64,000 bases of DNA from Candidatus Aalborgicola bjergmarkensis (GTDB lineage: Bacteria > Pseudomonadota > Gammaproteobacteria > Burkholderiales > Burkholderiaceae_C): assembly GCA_016708725.1 (NCBI GenBank), contig JADJFE010000040.1:143239-207238 (forward strand), written 5' to 3'. The position numbers and the translations under genes were made by a program. Position 1 is the first letter of the stretch, and each line of letters opens with the position of its first letter. Under the pieces are notes generated by a model, which saw only the letters and a program-made list of their open reading frames with translations, searched no databases and was not told the DNA's origin. This document shows, piece after piece, positions 15,732-27,268 of the stretch.

Positions 15732-18606
15732 TCGCCATGGTGTACTGCAAAGCCGGATCCCTGCTTTGGGAATAGTTCTGCGCTTTTTCCGTTTTCTCAC
15801 GCTCCGCCACAAACTGCTGGCCGCACTGGTGACCTGTAGCTTGTTCGTACTGGTTCTGCTAGGTGCCGCCGAATTCATCATCCAATCGAAGAACTTTCAC
15901 AAGCAGATCAGCGAACGCTTGACCACGCTGACTAACATTACCGCGCGCAATAGCCGGGCCGCCGTCGCTTTCGGCGATCATAAAAACGCCGAACACATGC
16001 TAAGTGCGCTGGATGCACAATCCCAGGTGATCGCGGCCTATGTGCTGGATCCCAAAGGGGGGATATTCGCCCAATACCGCCGAGATACGCCTGATACCCT
16101 CCCAGCATTCCCGCCCAACACCCAATCCTTAATCCCTGGAGTGTATTTCGGCCATGACAGCGCTCATGCAATTCAAGCCATCGTCAGCGATGATGAAATT
16201 CTCGGCTATGTGCGGATCGAGGCCACCCTCAGCGAGCAAAAGAGTGCCGCATTCGATGAACTCGTGTTCACTGCGGTGGTGTTCGGCTTGACACTGGCCG
16301 CTTCTATCGCCCTGGCGATCGGAATGGAGCGACTGATCTCGGCGCCGATTATTCGCCTGGCGACAACCATCCGCGAAATCGGCGCACATGACAACTACTC
16401 GGTGCGCGCAGAGAAAACTTCGAACGACGAGATCGGCGAACTGGTGGACCAATTCAATGCCATGCTGACGCAGATCGAGGCGCGCGATACGCGCCTTGGT
16501 GAGTACCGCGACGGTCTTGAAGACGAAGTTGCGCTACGCACCGCCGAACTGCACAAGGCAAAAGACGGCGCCGAGGCGGCCAGCCGGGCAAAAAGCGAGT
16601 TTCTGGCGACCATGAGCCACGAAATACGCACCCCGATGAACGGCATCCTCGGCATGAACGAACTGCTGCTCGACACGCCATTGGACGAACGGCAGCGACG
16701 CTTTACCGAAGCCGTGCGCCAGTCCAGCAATCATTTACTCGACATCATCAATGCCATCCTCGACTTTTCCAAGATCGAATCCGGCAAGCTGGTACTGGAG
16801 CGTATCAACTTCAATCTACGCCAGTTGGTCGAAGACATCGGTGCGATGTTCGGCGCCCAGGCTGCGACAAAGACGATTGAGCTAGTCTGTTTCGTTCCGC
16901 CCAATCTGCCGGTTATGCTGTGCGGCGATCCTGTCCGATTGCGCCAGATTCTCACCAATCTGGTGGGTAACGCGCTCAAGTTCACCGCACTCGGCGAAGT
17001 GGTGCTGCGCGTCGAGCTGATCGCTGAGCACCCCGAAAACGCCCGCCTGCGTTTCGAGGTGAAGGATACCGGCATCGGGATTCCACCTGAAGCGCAGGCG
17101 CACATCTTTGAGGCCTTTACCCAGGCCGACAGTTCAACCACGCGTCGTTTTGGCGGAACAGGCCTGGGGCTGGCCATTTCCAATCGCCTGATAGAGTTGA
17201 TGGGCGGTCGGCTCGATTTGCTCAGCATCCCCAACAAGGGCGCCGTCTTCTGGTTTGAATTGACGCTGGATAAACAGGATCAGCACGCCCGTTTGCTACG
17301 CTCAAGCGAGAAACTCAACCATCTCAAGGTATTGGCGGTCGATGACAACGCCACTAATCTTGAAATTTTGTCGTACCAGTTCGCCGCATGGGGCATGGAT
17401 TGCATTTGTGTTGAAAACGGGACAGCGGCCCTCATTCGGCTGAAGGATGCCGCCGAACGTAACAGCCCCTTCGAGCTTGGGGTGCTAGACATGAATATGC
17501 CGGAAATGGATGGCCTGCAACTCGCTCGCGCTATCCGGGCCACGTCTGGATGTGCCGATATCCCACTTATCCTGCTGACTTCAACGATGCTGGACGCCAC
17601 CGAGCAGACACGCAACGAGACCGGCATCTGCTGTTATCTGACGAAACCCATCCGTCAATCCGATCTATTCGATGCCATCATGACCGCCATTGGCGAATCG
17701 ATGATGCTCAGCCAGCCAAGCAGCATAACTCCTGCCACAAAGTCCGCAGCTCTGCGACTGTGCGGAAATATTCTGCTGGCTGAGGATAATTTCGTTAATC
17801 AGCAAGTTGCGCTGGCCATGCTCGACCATTTCGGCCTCACCGCCACCCTTGCCGGTGATGGCCGGCAAGCGGTCGAGCTTTGGCAAAATGCGCCGGCAGG
17901 CACGTTCCATGCCATTTTGATGGATTGCCAGATGCCAGAAATGGATGGTTTCGAGGCCACCCATCAAATCCGTGCAGAAGAAGCACGCACCGCCGCATCC
18001 CACCCTATTCCTATCATTGCCTTGACCGGCAATGCCATTCAAGGCGACCGCGACCGCTGTTTAGCGGCCGGGATGGATGACTATCTCTCCAAGCCCTTCA
18101 CGCAACCCCAGTTATATGAAATGCTGACGCGCTGGATCGCGCCAAGCGCGCCAGCGACCGCCGATAGCGCGTCTAACTCCTTGCCCGAAAGGCCGATAAC
18201 CGCGCCAGCTCACGAAGAAGTACCTACGCTGAACCTACACAGCCTTGAGGCCATCCGCGCCCTTGACCCGGATGCACGCAAGGGCTTGCTGGCCAGGGTG
18301 ATTCGCGGCTATCTCGCGGATATGCCAAAGCAACAACTGACCCTGCAAAAGGCGCTTGCCGAAAAGCAAGCGCACGTACTGCGAAAAACCGCGCACAGCC
18401 TGAAGTCGGCCAGCGCCAATGTCGGTGCAGAACAACTCGCGACACACTTCAAGGCACTGGAAGCGCTGGCAATCAACGCTGAATCGGGCGGGTCGCTGGA
18501 CACCGCCGAAGCACTAATCGGAAATATCGCGAAGGACTCTTTGCTTATTGTGGCCGCCTTGCTCGATCTACCGGAAATGAGGATCCTCGACGATGCAGCC
18601 CGCTAA
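15724..18606 (+). CDS. Hybrid sensor histidine kinase (CHASE8-HAMP-HisKA-HATPase-REC-REC-Hpt)
   Basis: A 960-residue inner-membrane kinase. Transmembrane segment (~25-48), periplasmic sensor of CHASE8 type (~50-175; ITARNSRAAVAFGD), second transmembrane segment (~180-202), HAMP, HisKA with phospho-His in ATMSHEIRTPMNGILG (~299), HATPase (DPVRLRQILTNLVGNA, DTGIGI, GGTGLGLAI), receiver 1 (LDMNMPEMDG), receiver 2 (LMDCQMPEMDG) and Hpt (KTAHSLKSASANVGA). It is a complete phosphorelay in one chain. The TTG at 15724 overlaps the preceding stop; no ATG is available in frame near the N-terminus. No stand-alone DNA-binding regulator is adjacent; the GGDEF/EAL protein is the nearest possible output. 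Confidence 0.93.
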   Translation: MNSRHGVLQSRIPALGIVLRFFRFLTLRHKLLAALVTCSLFVLVLLGAAEFIIQSKNFHKQISERLTTLTNITARNSRAAVAFGDHKNAEHMLSALDAQSQVIAAYVLDPKGGIFAQYRRDTPDTLPAFPPNTQSLIPGVYFGHDSAHAIQAIVSDDEILGYVRIEATLSEQKSAAFDELVFTAVVFGLTLAASIALAIGMERLISAPIIRLATTIREIGAHDNYSVRAEKTSNDEIGELVDQFNAMLTQIEARDTRLGEYRDGLEDEVALRTAELHKAKDGAEAASRAKSEFLATMSHEIRTPMNGILGMNELLLDTPLDERQRRFTEAVRQSSNHLLDIINAILDFSKIESGKLVLERINFNLRQLVEDIGAMFGAQAATKTIELVCFVPPNLPVMLCGDPVRLRQILTNLVGNALKFTALGEVVLRVELIAEHPENARLRFEVKDTGIGIPPEAQAHIFEAFTQADSSTTRRFGGTGLGLAISNRLIELMGGRLDLLSIPNKGAVFWFELTLDKQDQHARLLRSSEKLNHLKVLAVDDNATNLEILSYQFAAWGMDCICVENGTAALIRLKDAAERNSPFELGVLDMNMPEMDGLQLARAIRATSGCADIPLILLTSTMLDATEQTRNETGICCYLTKPIRQSDLFDAIMTAIGESMMLSQPSSITPATKSAALRLCGNILLAEDNFVNQQVALAMLDHFGLTATLAGDGRQAVELWQNAPAGTFHAILMDCQMPEMDGFEATHQIRAEEARTAASHPIPIIALTGNAIQGDRDRCLAAGMDDYLSKPFTQPQLYEMLTRWIAPSAPATADSASNSLPERPITAPAHEEVPTLNLHSLEAIRALDPDARKGLLARVIRGYLADMPKQQLTLQKALAEKQAHVLRKTAHSLKSASANVGAEQLATHFKALEALAINAESGGSLDTAEALIGNIAKDSLLIVAALLDLPEMRILDDAAR

Positions 18607-18611
18607 ACATT

Positions 18612-18628
18612 GTCGGCGAAAGGCCGAC
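18612..18628. promoter_or_regulatory. Hairpin between kinase and YfiR-like gene
   Basis: A perfect 6-bp GC-rich stem (gtcggc-gaaag-gccgac) lies between the kinase stop and the ATG at 18640. It has no U-tract, so it may tune translation or protect mRNA rather than terminate. Confidence 0.35.
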
Positions 18629-18639
18629 GGCCAGTTTCC

Positions 18640-19194
18640 ATGATCCACCGGCTGCGTCGCCGCGGATCGAACGTCCGCCCATGGTGGATCGGCCTGCTCA
18701 TCGCCTTGATTCTCGTCCTGCCCCGTGCAGGCAGTAGCAACAGCGACGGTGAAGAGGGGGTCAAGGCCGCCTTTATTTACAATTTCGCCAAATTCACCGA
18801 ATGGCCTGCCGCCAACACCGATGCCCCCTTGCTGATCTGTAGCGTAGGCAGCCAGCCGCTCTCCGGCAAGCTTGCCTTGCTACACGGGCGCCGGGTACTC
18901 GGTCGCGAGGTTCATGTCCGCACCCAAATGCGCGCCGAGCAATGGCGCGACTGCCGCATCCTATTCGTCAGCGATGGCGACACACCTCGCCCCAAGGAAG
19001 TCATCGCCGCACTCGGTGCCTTGTCCGTGCTCACGGTCAGCGATAGCGAAGGTTTTATTCACGCGGGTGGAATGATCGGACTCAAGCCGCAGTTCGGACG
19101 CATCCGCTTCGACATCAATTTGGCCGCCGTACGTCGCAGCGGACTCAAGCTAAACAGCCAGATGGTTGATCTGGCCGATGAAGTACTGAAATAA
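18640..19194 (+). CDS. YfiR/DUF4154-family periplasmic protein
   Basis: A 184-residue protein with a membrane-targeting N-terminus (WWIGLLIALILVLPRAG) and the DUF4154 pattern: EEGVKAAFIYNFAKFTEWPA, ICSVG, CRILFVSDGD, VLTVSDSEGF, GGMIGL and RIRFDINLAAVRRSGLKLNS near the end. In Pseudomonas, YfiR is a periplasmic repressor of a diguanylate cyclase (YfiN). Here no YfiN neighbour exists; the gene lies between a hybrid kinase and a TonB-dependent receptor. The ATG at 18640 is preferred over a TTG ten codons upstream. A periplasmic signal-relay role is inferred from family and context. Confidence 0.87.
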   Translation: MIHRLRRRGSNVRPWWIGLLIALILVLPRAGSSNSDGEEGVKAAFIYNFAKFTEWPAANTDAPLLICSVGSQPLSGKLALLHGRRVLGREVHVRTQMRAEQWRDCRILFVSDGDTPRPKEVIAALGALSVLTVSDSEGFIHAGGMIGLKPQFGRIRFDINLAAVRRSGLKLNSQMVDLADEVLK

Positions 19195-19237
19195 CACTAT
19201 TTAACCTAATCTTTAGACTTTAGAAAGGCTCAAAACC

Positions 19238-21283
19238 ATGAAAATAAGCCACTTGATTACTAAACGCACCCTGGCGCTCGGCGCGCTGGCCGGATTGTCG
19301 GTCGTTGCCTTGACCACGGAGTCCCTGGCGGCCGACGCGCTGGACTTGGGTCTGGATGAACTCATGAATATCGATGTCACTACCGCCTCGCGCAAGACCC
19401 AACGACTGCACGAGGTAGCCGGTGCCATATTCGTCATCACCCGCGAGGATATCGAACGTTCGGGCGTAACCTCAATCCCCGAAGCCCTGCGCATGGTGCC
19501 TGGGGCGCAGGTGGCGCAATTGACGAATAACCGTTGGGCGGTAAGCGTTCGCGGTTTCAATGGACGTTTCGCCAACAAGCTGCAAGTCCTCATGGATGGA
19601 CGCAGCCTCTATTCGCCACTGTTCGCCGGCGTCGTCTGGGAGGCCGAAGATACCCTGCTTGAAGATGTTGATCGGATTGAGGTCATCCGTGGTCCCGGCG
19701 CCGCGATGTGGGGCGCCAATGCGGTCAATGGCGTCGTCAATATCATTACCCGCAAGGCGCAGGACACCACCGGCAATCTGCTGATTGCGGGAGGAGGAAG
19801 CAAGGCGAACGCCTTCACCGCATTTCGTCATGGCGGCCAAAGCGCTTCCGGCGGCTATTACCGAGTATGGGGTAAAGCCGCCACCCATAACGAATCGACG
19901 ACCATCCTGGGCGGACGCGGCAATGACGACTCGAACACCCGGCGCATAGGCGTGCGCGGCGACTGGTCTACCGGCGCCGGTGGCCGCCTGATGGCCACGG
20001 CGGGCGCATACACCACCACCACCGGCGACCGCTGGACCGAACCCAATGTTGCATCGCCCAGCGGGTTTAACGTCATGAACAAACAGCAGGTCAATGACGG
20101 CGCCCACGCCCTGGCCCGTTACGAAACCGCATTTATAGCGGGATCCGAAGCCTCATTGCAGGTCTACCTCGATCACAGCCGTGTAGATGTCTCCAACGCC
20201 ATTGCTGAGATGCGAGATACCTTCGATCTCGATTTTCAACATCGCCTACCGCTAGGCAAGCGCCATGACCTGATCTGGGGGCTTGAGTACCGTTATTCAC
20301 ATGACAATATCGACTCGACGGGCATCGTCAGCATCAGCCCAGAGCGCCGCGATTACACGCTGTTTAGTCCTTTTATACATGACGAGATCAGCCTGACGCC
20401 CGCTCTGCGTTTCTCGCTGGGCGCACGCCTGGAGCACAACTCGGTCACGGGCTTCGAACCGCAACCGAACATGCGCATGATGTGGACGCCTTCGCCGGAC
20501 ACGGCTTGGTGGGGTGCCGTTTCCCGCGCCGTGCGCGTGCCCTCGCGCCTTGAGCGCGACATTCAGATTGATCTAACCGTGACGCAGGTGCCAGCACCGA
20601 TCCCCCCCCGTTTTTCCATGCCTATGCTATTGCGCAACCTGCCGAATACTGGTGGCGAACTGGATTCCGAAAAGCTAAATGCCTACGAGTTCGGTTTCCG
20701 CCAGCGTTGGACGAGCCGTCTGTCGTCCGACGTAACGATATTTCATAACGAATACGAACAACTACGCTCCCACCAACTCAGCACTCGCGAGCTTGTCCCT
20801 TTCCCCCAGCCCTATCTGATTCAAAACGTGATCGCCAACAACGCGATGACGGCCAAAGACCATGGTCTGGAAATGATGCTGGATTTTCATGCGACACCAT
20901 GGTGGCGGCTACAAGCGAGCTACACCTACCTAAAACTACTCGCGCATAGCGAATTGACCGATACGTTCAATCAGCAAATCGGGACGGCATTAGAAGGAAG
21001 CGCGCCCAAGCATCAGTGGACGCTACGCTCATCGATGAGCCTGCCACAGCGGCAGCAATTGGATATCTGGCTGCGCTATACCGATAGTCTGGCGCAACGA
21101 ATCGATGCCTATACGACACTCGATCTGCGTTACGCATGGCGGCCCGTACCTGAATTCGAACTATCGCTGGTCGGCCAAAATCTGCTGGGAGGCCACCATG
21201 CAGAATTTGTCGCCGATTACTTGCCGTCGGAAGCGGTGGTGGTGGAGCGTAACGTCTACCTGAAAGCGAAATGGCAATTTTGA
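19238..21283 (+). CDS. TonB-dependent outer-membrane receptor
   Basis: A 681-residue outer-membrane protein: signal peptide (LGALAGLSVVALTTESLAA), plug domain (~45-160; ALRMVPGAQVAQLTNN, VSVRGFNGRFANKLQVLMDG, DRIEVIRGPGAAMWGANAVN) and a 22-strand barrel ending in the terminal Phe (NVYLKAKWQF). The mature N-terminus has the DLGLDELMNIDVTTASRK segment typical of the receptor subfamily that travels with DUF4154 proteins and histidine kinases. Substrate is unknown; nothing nearby marks it as a siderophore receptor. Start ATG at 19238 has an agaaagg Shine-Dalgarno. Confidence 0.92.
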   Translation: MKISHLITKRTLALGALAGLSVVALTTESLAADALDLGLDELMNIDVTTASRKTQRLHEVAGAIFVITREDIERSGVTSIPEALRMVPGAQVAQLTNNRWAVSVRGFNGRFANKLQVLMDGRSLYSPLFAGVVWEAEDTLLEDVDRIEVIRGPGAAMWGANAVNGVVNIITRKAQDTTGNLLIAGGGSKANAFTAFRHGGQSASGGYYRVWGKAATHNESTTILGGRGNDDSNTRRIGVRGDWSTGAGGRLMATAGAYTTTTGDRWTEPNVASPSGFNVMNKQQVNDGAHALARYETAFIAGSEASLQVYLDHSRVDVSNAIAEMRDTFDLDFQHRLPLGKRHDLIWGLEYRYSHDNIDSTGIVSISPERRDYTLFSPFIHDEISLTPALRFSLGARLEHNSVTGFEPQPNMRMMWTPSPDTAWWGAVSRAVRVPSRLERDIQIDLTVTQVPAPIPPRFSMPMLLRNLPNTGGELDSEKLNAYEFGFRQRWTSRLSSDVTIFHNEYEQLRSHQLSTRELVPFPQPYLIQNVIANNAMTAKDHGLEMMLDFHATPWWRLQASYTYLKLLAHSELTDTFNQQIGTALEGSAPKHQWTLRSSMSLPQRQQLDIWLRYTDSLAQRIDAYTTLDLRYAWRPVPEFELSLVGQNLLGGHHAEFVADYLPSEAVVVERNVYLKAKWQF

Positions 21284-21350
21284 GCTACGGCTTGACGCAT
21301 CGACTGCCAAACTGCCAAACCGGCCAAACCGAGGATCGCAATGTGCCAAA

Positions 21351-21689
21351 ATGGGGATCATGCGCATCCTGACTCCTGGCTTTATGGCGCGTTACGCCGG
21401 TCGCCTGCTCAATATCCATCCTTCCTTGCCCTATGACACAGTGATTGACTACAAGCTCGAAGATTTGGTGGAAAGAGGCGTGCTGATGGGGGTATGCGCT
21501 GATTCCTATGCACAGGGACAAGACGCAGGTGCCAAAGCCATCAAAATACTCAAAGGGGCAAAACCGGCTTCGCTTTCGATTGATAAGCCCAAAACGTCCA
21601 TGGTCATCCTGAATATGCAAACCGCCCAAAAAGGCAAATTTGCGATTCCCGATGACTTCATAAAAACAGTAACGAGAAAGATTGAGTAG
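21351..21689 (+). pseudogene. Mosaic pseudogene: purN fragment + PAS-gene fragment + binding-protein 3' end
   Basis: The 112-residue open frame is stitched from three sources. Residues ~4-27 (MRILTPGFMARYAGRLL, then NIHPSL) match the conserved core of glycinamide ribonucleotide formyltransferase PurN. The next stretch (DTVIDYK; cctatgacacagtgattgac) matches 12298-12324 in the GGDEF/EAL gene at about 25 of 27 bases. From 21456 on it is a 234-bp copy of the C-terminus of the substrate-binding protein. No complete domain remains, so it is not expected to be functional, although the frame is open across the joins. It directly precedes the second hybrid kinase. Confidence 0.85.
21456..21689 (+). 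repeat. 234-bp direct repeat, right copy
   Basis: The second copy of the sequence at 15498-15731, same length and orientation, ~11 differences. The two copies bracket the hybrid kinase, YfiR-like and TonB-receptor genes, so recombination between them would delete that ~6-kb block. Confidence 0.95.
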
Positions 21690-21694
21690 CCACA

Positions 21695-24418
<2,724 letters not shown>

Positions 24419-24522
24419 CTAAATAGTGGAGAAAATCACACGCACTGAATCGTCATACTACTTCATACAATGTATATTATGTTAAGTTACCACCCCGCAA
24501 ACCCGCATGGGTGCTGGGGCCA

Positions 24523-24550
24523 AAAAGTAACACTGGGGGCTGTTACTTTT
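24523..24550. terminator. Bidirectional rho-independent terminator candidate
   Basis: A perfect 10-bp inverted repeat (aaaagtaaca-ctgggggc-tgttactttt) sits between the convergent kinase and antitoxin genes. The A-run on one side and T-run on the other suit termination in both directions. The rest of the 237-bp gap shows nothing else. Confidence 0.65.
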
Positions 24551-24655
24551 CCTATCCCCTCGCATCTCGCCTGCCCTGTGGCATTCTCTACAGCGCCAAT
24601 GCCACTCGGCTCACGACACTGTACCGGGAATGACGGTAGGCATCAAATTTCAATT

Positions 24656-24979
24656 TCAAGCCAATACTTTCAACCCGTGCTTTTGCACCACTGCCAGCAA
24701 CTTCAACGCCATGCCGCTTGGATGCTTGGCTCCGCTTTCCCATTTCTGGACGGTCGATTCAGTTGTGTTGAGGAAGCGTGCAAAGACTGGCTGGCTCACA
24801 TGGTTTAGCTCGCGGATTTTCTTGATCTGTTCGGGTTCGATTGCACTTGGAACTACAAGGCACGACTCATCGAAATTACGAAGGGTTGCTTTGTCGATGC
24901 CGCCGACCCTGAATAGAGCCTGGGCGGATGAATGGATGGCTTCAAAGGCATCATTTTTGAATTTAAGCTTGGCTGTCAT
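24656..24979 (-). CDS. HTH-domain antitoxin (HigA/MqsA-like)
   Basis: A 107-residue protein whose C-terminal half is a Xre-type helix-turn-helix (IKKIRELNHVSQPVFARFLN, then STVQKWESG and PSGMALKLL), the pattern of antitoxins that pair with RelE/HigB toxins. It overlaps the 3' end of the upstream toxin gene by 17 bp, giving toxin-first order as in higBA. It probably binds its own promoter together with the toxin. The assignment is by motif and context; the exact family is uncertain. Confidence 0.85.
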   Translation of the reverse strand: MTAKLKFKNDAFEAIHSSAQALFRVGGIDKATLRNFDESCLVVPSAIEPEQIKKIRELNHVSQPVFARFLNTTESTVQKWESGAKHPSGMALKLLAVVQKHGLKVLA

Positions 24980-25352
24980 GGCATATCTCTATCAGGTCTT
25001 TGGTTCTCAACAGTTGCTCAATTTGAGCCTCTGACAAGCCTGCGTAGGCTTTGGCAAGGACTCGGAAATCCGCCAACTCATCGTTCTCAATGTTGTCTCT
25101 GTCCTTCTTGGCAAACAGGTACTCGTACACCCAATGATGACCGGCTTTGGCAAGAATGATTGAGCGGTGCATGTTGTCGTTCAATCGCTTCTTGAACACT
25201 CCACCGCCCAAATCATCCGCTTGGCCTTGCATGACCTGGTTGATAGCTGCACACAGGTATGCATCGGATATGTGTGCTTTCTTGGCAGCTTTGGAAAACC
25301 ATGCTGTCTTGAAGACCCTGACAAGCTTGGGCTGGTGGTTTCTCTTTGTCAT
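24963..25352 (-). CDS. RelE/HigB-like toxin
   Basis: A 129-residue basic protein resembling the PF06296-type RelE family (FKTAWFSKAAKKAHISDAYL, AINQVMQGQADDLGGGVFKK, SIILAKAGHHWVYEYLFAKK). Members are small ribosome-associated or free mRNA interferases held by an HTH antitoxin. I chose the ATG at 25350-25352 (MTKRNHQPK); five residues of open frame precede it without support. It is the first gene of a two-gene unit with the HTH antitoxin. The pair looks intact. Confidence 0.82.
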   Translation of the reverse strand: MTKRNHQPKLVRVFKTAWFSKAAKKAHISDAYLCAAINQVMQGQADDLGGGVFKKRLNDNMHRSIILAKAGHHWVYEYLFAKKDRDNIENDELADFRVLAKAYAGLSEAQIEQLLRTKDLIEICHDSQA

Positions 25353-25430
25353 GTCTAATGGTAGCACCCAGTGCTACCGATGACAAGTTAGGGCTGTTTT
25401 TAGCCCAATGGGAACGGTCTTTTACAGTGC

Positions 25431-25715
25431 TTACAAACCGGTCTGCGATCCATCTCTTGGCAGTACTTTTAGACTTCCTCCGCGCTGATTCCTGACTTTA
25501 GCCGCCTTTTCTAGCTCAAGTAAGGTTTCTGCTTGATACAGGGCTTCCAGTGCTTGTTTGCGTGTGAGTGTTGGGTACGAGTCAAGAATTTCATCGAGTG
25601 TCAGGCCATCCGCCAAATTTTCAAAAAGAACAGCGATTGGGACACGGGTTCCTGTGAATATTGGCGTTCCACCAAAGATGTCGGGGTCACGGCTTACGAT
25701 GTTTGTTGCGGCCAT
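25431..25715 (-). CDS. DUF433-family antitoxin-like protein
   Basis: A 94-residue protein with the DUF433 pattern (IVSRDPDIFGGTPIFTGTRV, PIAVLFENLADGLTLDEIL, YPTLTRKQALEAL), a small winged-helix family usually paired with a PIN or DUF5615 toxin. No such partner is adjacent; the nearest gene upstream is the unrelated ybeY cluster. The ATG at 25713-25715 follows a gaggtg Shine-Dalgarno; a GTG two codons upstream is the alternative. It may be an orphan left from a decayed module. Confidence 0.82.
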   Translation of the reverse strand: MAATNIVSRDPDIFGGTPIFTGTRVPIAVLFENLADGLTLDEILDSYPTLTRKQALEALYQAETLLELEKAAKVRNQRGGSLKVLPRDGSQTGL

Positions 25716-25783
25716 TTTCACCTCTTAATCAGTTAAATAGTTTCCAAGTTTAATGATTCCACCTTTTGGGCAGACCGGATGGG

Positions 25784-26233
25784 TCAATAAGGATTTTCAA
25801 ATCCCAAAGCAGACAGAATTTCAATCTCCCGCGCTTCCATTTTCTGGGCATCGGCGGCGTTGGTTTCATGGTCCCAGCCTTGGGCGTGCAAGGTGCCGTG
25901 CACGATCAGGTGGGCGTAGTGGGCTTGCAAGGTCTTGTGCTGCTCATGGGCTTCACGGACCACCACCGGCGCGCACAGCACCAGATCGGCACACGCCACG
26001 GGTGCGCGCGTGTAGTCGAAAGTCAGCACGTTGGTGGCATAGTCTTTCTGGCGGTAATCGCGGTTCAATACCTGCCCTTCTTGCTGATCGACAATACGCA
26101 CGGTGATTTCTCCGGGAACCGCAAGAGCATGACGTATCCAGCGCGCCACCTTTTGCCGGGGCAACGCAGCACGATGGGCGGCAACATCCGCAGTTACGGC
26201 AAATTGCAGGGATAAAGTGAGTGGTGGCAGCAT
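25784..26233 (-). CDS. ybeY: Endoribonuclease YbeY
   Basis: A 149-residue metal-dependent RNase needed for 16S rRNA 3' maturation and ribosome quality control. The zinc-binding signature HGTLHAQGWDH is complete, and RDYRQKDYATNVLTF matches the family's RxxDxPTDVLSF region with divergence (KDYATNVL). It lies 18 bp downstream of phoH, the usual phoH-ybeY order. Confidence 0.93.
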   Translation of the reverse strand: MLPPLTLSLQFAVTADVAAHRAALPRQKVARWIRHALAVPGEITVRIVDQQEGQVLNRDYRQKDYATNVLTFDYTRAPVACADLVLCAPVVVREAHEQHKTLQAHYAHLIVHGTLHAQGWDHETNAADAQKMEAREIEILSALGFENPY

Positions 26234-26251
26234 ACTATCCTTGCATATATG

Positions 26252-27220
26252 TCAGTGTTCGCCGACGCGCGCAGCATCGTAGGCATCGACAATGCGGGCC
26301 ACCAGGGGATGGCGCACGATATCCGCACTCGTCAGGTGCGTGATGGCAATGCCGGACACGCGCCGGAGTACGCGCTCGGCATCAATCAATCCACTGAGTT
26401 GGGCCTTGGGAAGGTCGATTTGGCTGATATCGCCGGTAATGACCGCTTTGGTGCCAAAACCGATGCGCGTCAGGAACATTTTCATTTGTTCGGGTGTGGT
26501 GTTTTGCGCCTCGTCCAGAATCACAAAGGCATTGTTGAGCGTGCGTCCGCGCATGAAACCCAAAGGTGCGATCTCCAGCGCCTGGCGTTCAAAAGCCTTA
26601 TGTACCTGATCAAAACCCATCAGATCGTACAGCGCGTCGTATAAAGGGCGCAAATAGGGGTCTACCTTCTGATTCAAGTCGCCAGGCAGAAAACCCAGAC
26701 GTTCACCGGCCTCGACTGCCGGACGGGTCAGCACAATGCGCTGTACGGCACTGCGCTGCAGGGCATCCACGGCGGCAGCCACAGCCAGATAGGTTTTGCC
26801 GGTTCCAGCCGGGCCAATACCGAAAGTAATGTCATATTCGGCGATATTGTCCAGATACAAGGCCTGATTTTTGCTGCGGGGCCGAAGGTCGGCGCGGCGG
26901 GTGTGCAAAACAGGTTCATCGGCCAGGCCGGAAATACTTTCACCGCCACCGGATACCATCAATTGCACCGTGGCGGCACTGATAGGATGGTGTGCAATTT
27001 CATACAGCGCCTGAAGCAGTTCCATACCACGTTGCGCCCTGGCTTTGGGGCCTTCGATCTTGAACTGCTCGTGCCGATGGGCGATGCGGATGTCCAGCGC
27101 CACCTCGATGCTGCGCAGGTGTTCGTCCGTAGGGCCACACAGGTGCGCCAGGCGCGTATTGTTAAGGGGTGAGAATACGTGTTTGAGAATCAAGCTGATA
27201 ATTCCGCTCGGGGACTCCAA
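26252..27220 (-). CDS. phoH: PhoH-like ATPase
   Basis: A cytoplasmic P-loop ATPase of the PhoH family (~322 residues). Walker A is GIGPAGTGKTYLA, Walker B AFVILDEAQN, and GDISQIDLP follows. It is usually co-transcribed with ybeY, as here. The start is unclear: the conserved N-terminus (SLILKHVFSPLNNTRLAHLC) has no ATG. TTG at 27218-27220 or TTG at 27191-27193 are the candidates; the longer open frame upstream runs through ruvA leader sequence and lacks homology. Confidence 0.9.
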   Translation of the reverse strand: MESPSGIISLILKHVFSPLNNTRLAHLCGPTDEHLRSIEVALDIRIAHRHEQFKIEGPKARAQRGMELLQALYEIAHHPISAATVQLMVSGGGESISGLADEPVLHTRRADLRPRSKNQALYLDNIAEYDITFGIGPAGTGKTYLAVAAAVDALQRSAVQRIVLTRPAVEAGERLGFLPGDLNQKVDPYLRPLYDALYDLMGFDQVHKAFERQALEIAPLGFMRGRTLNNAFVILDEAQNTTPEQMKMFLTRIGFGTKAVITGDISQIDLPKAQLSGLIDAERVLRRVSGIAITHLTSADIVRHPLVARIVDAYDAARVGEH

Positions 27221-27268
27221 AATGCCAATACCCCCGATGATAGGCAATAAAGGACGCACAGGAAAAAC

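Noticed and set aside
24470..24808. 112-codon plus-strand frame between kinase and antitoxin
   Set aside because: Runs across a terminator-like hairpin and antisense to the HTH gene; no similarity or ribosome-binding site.
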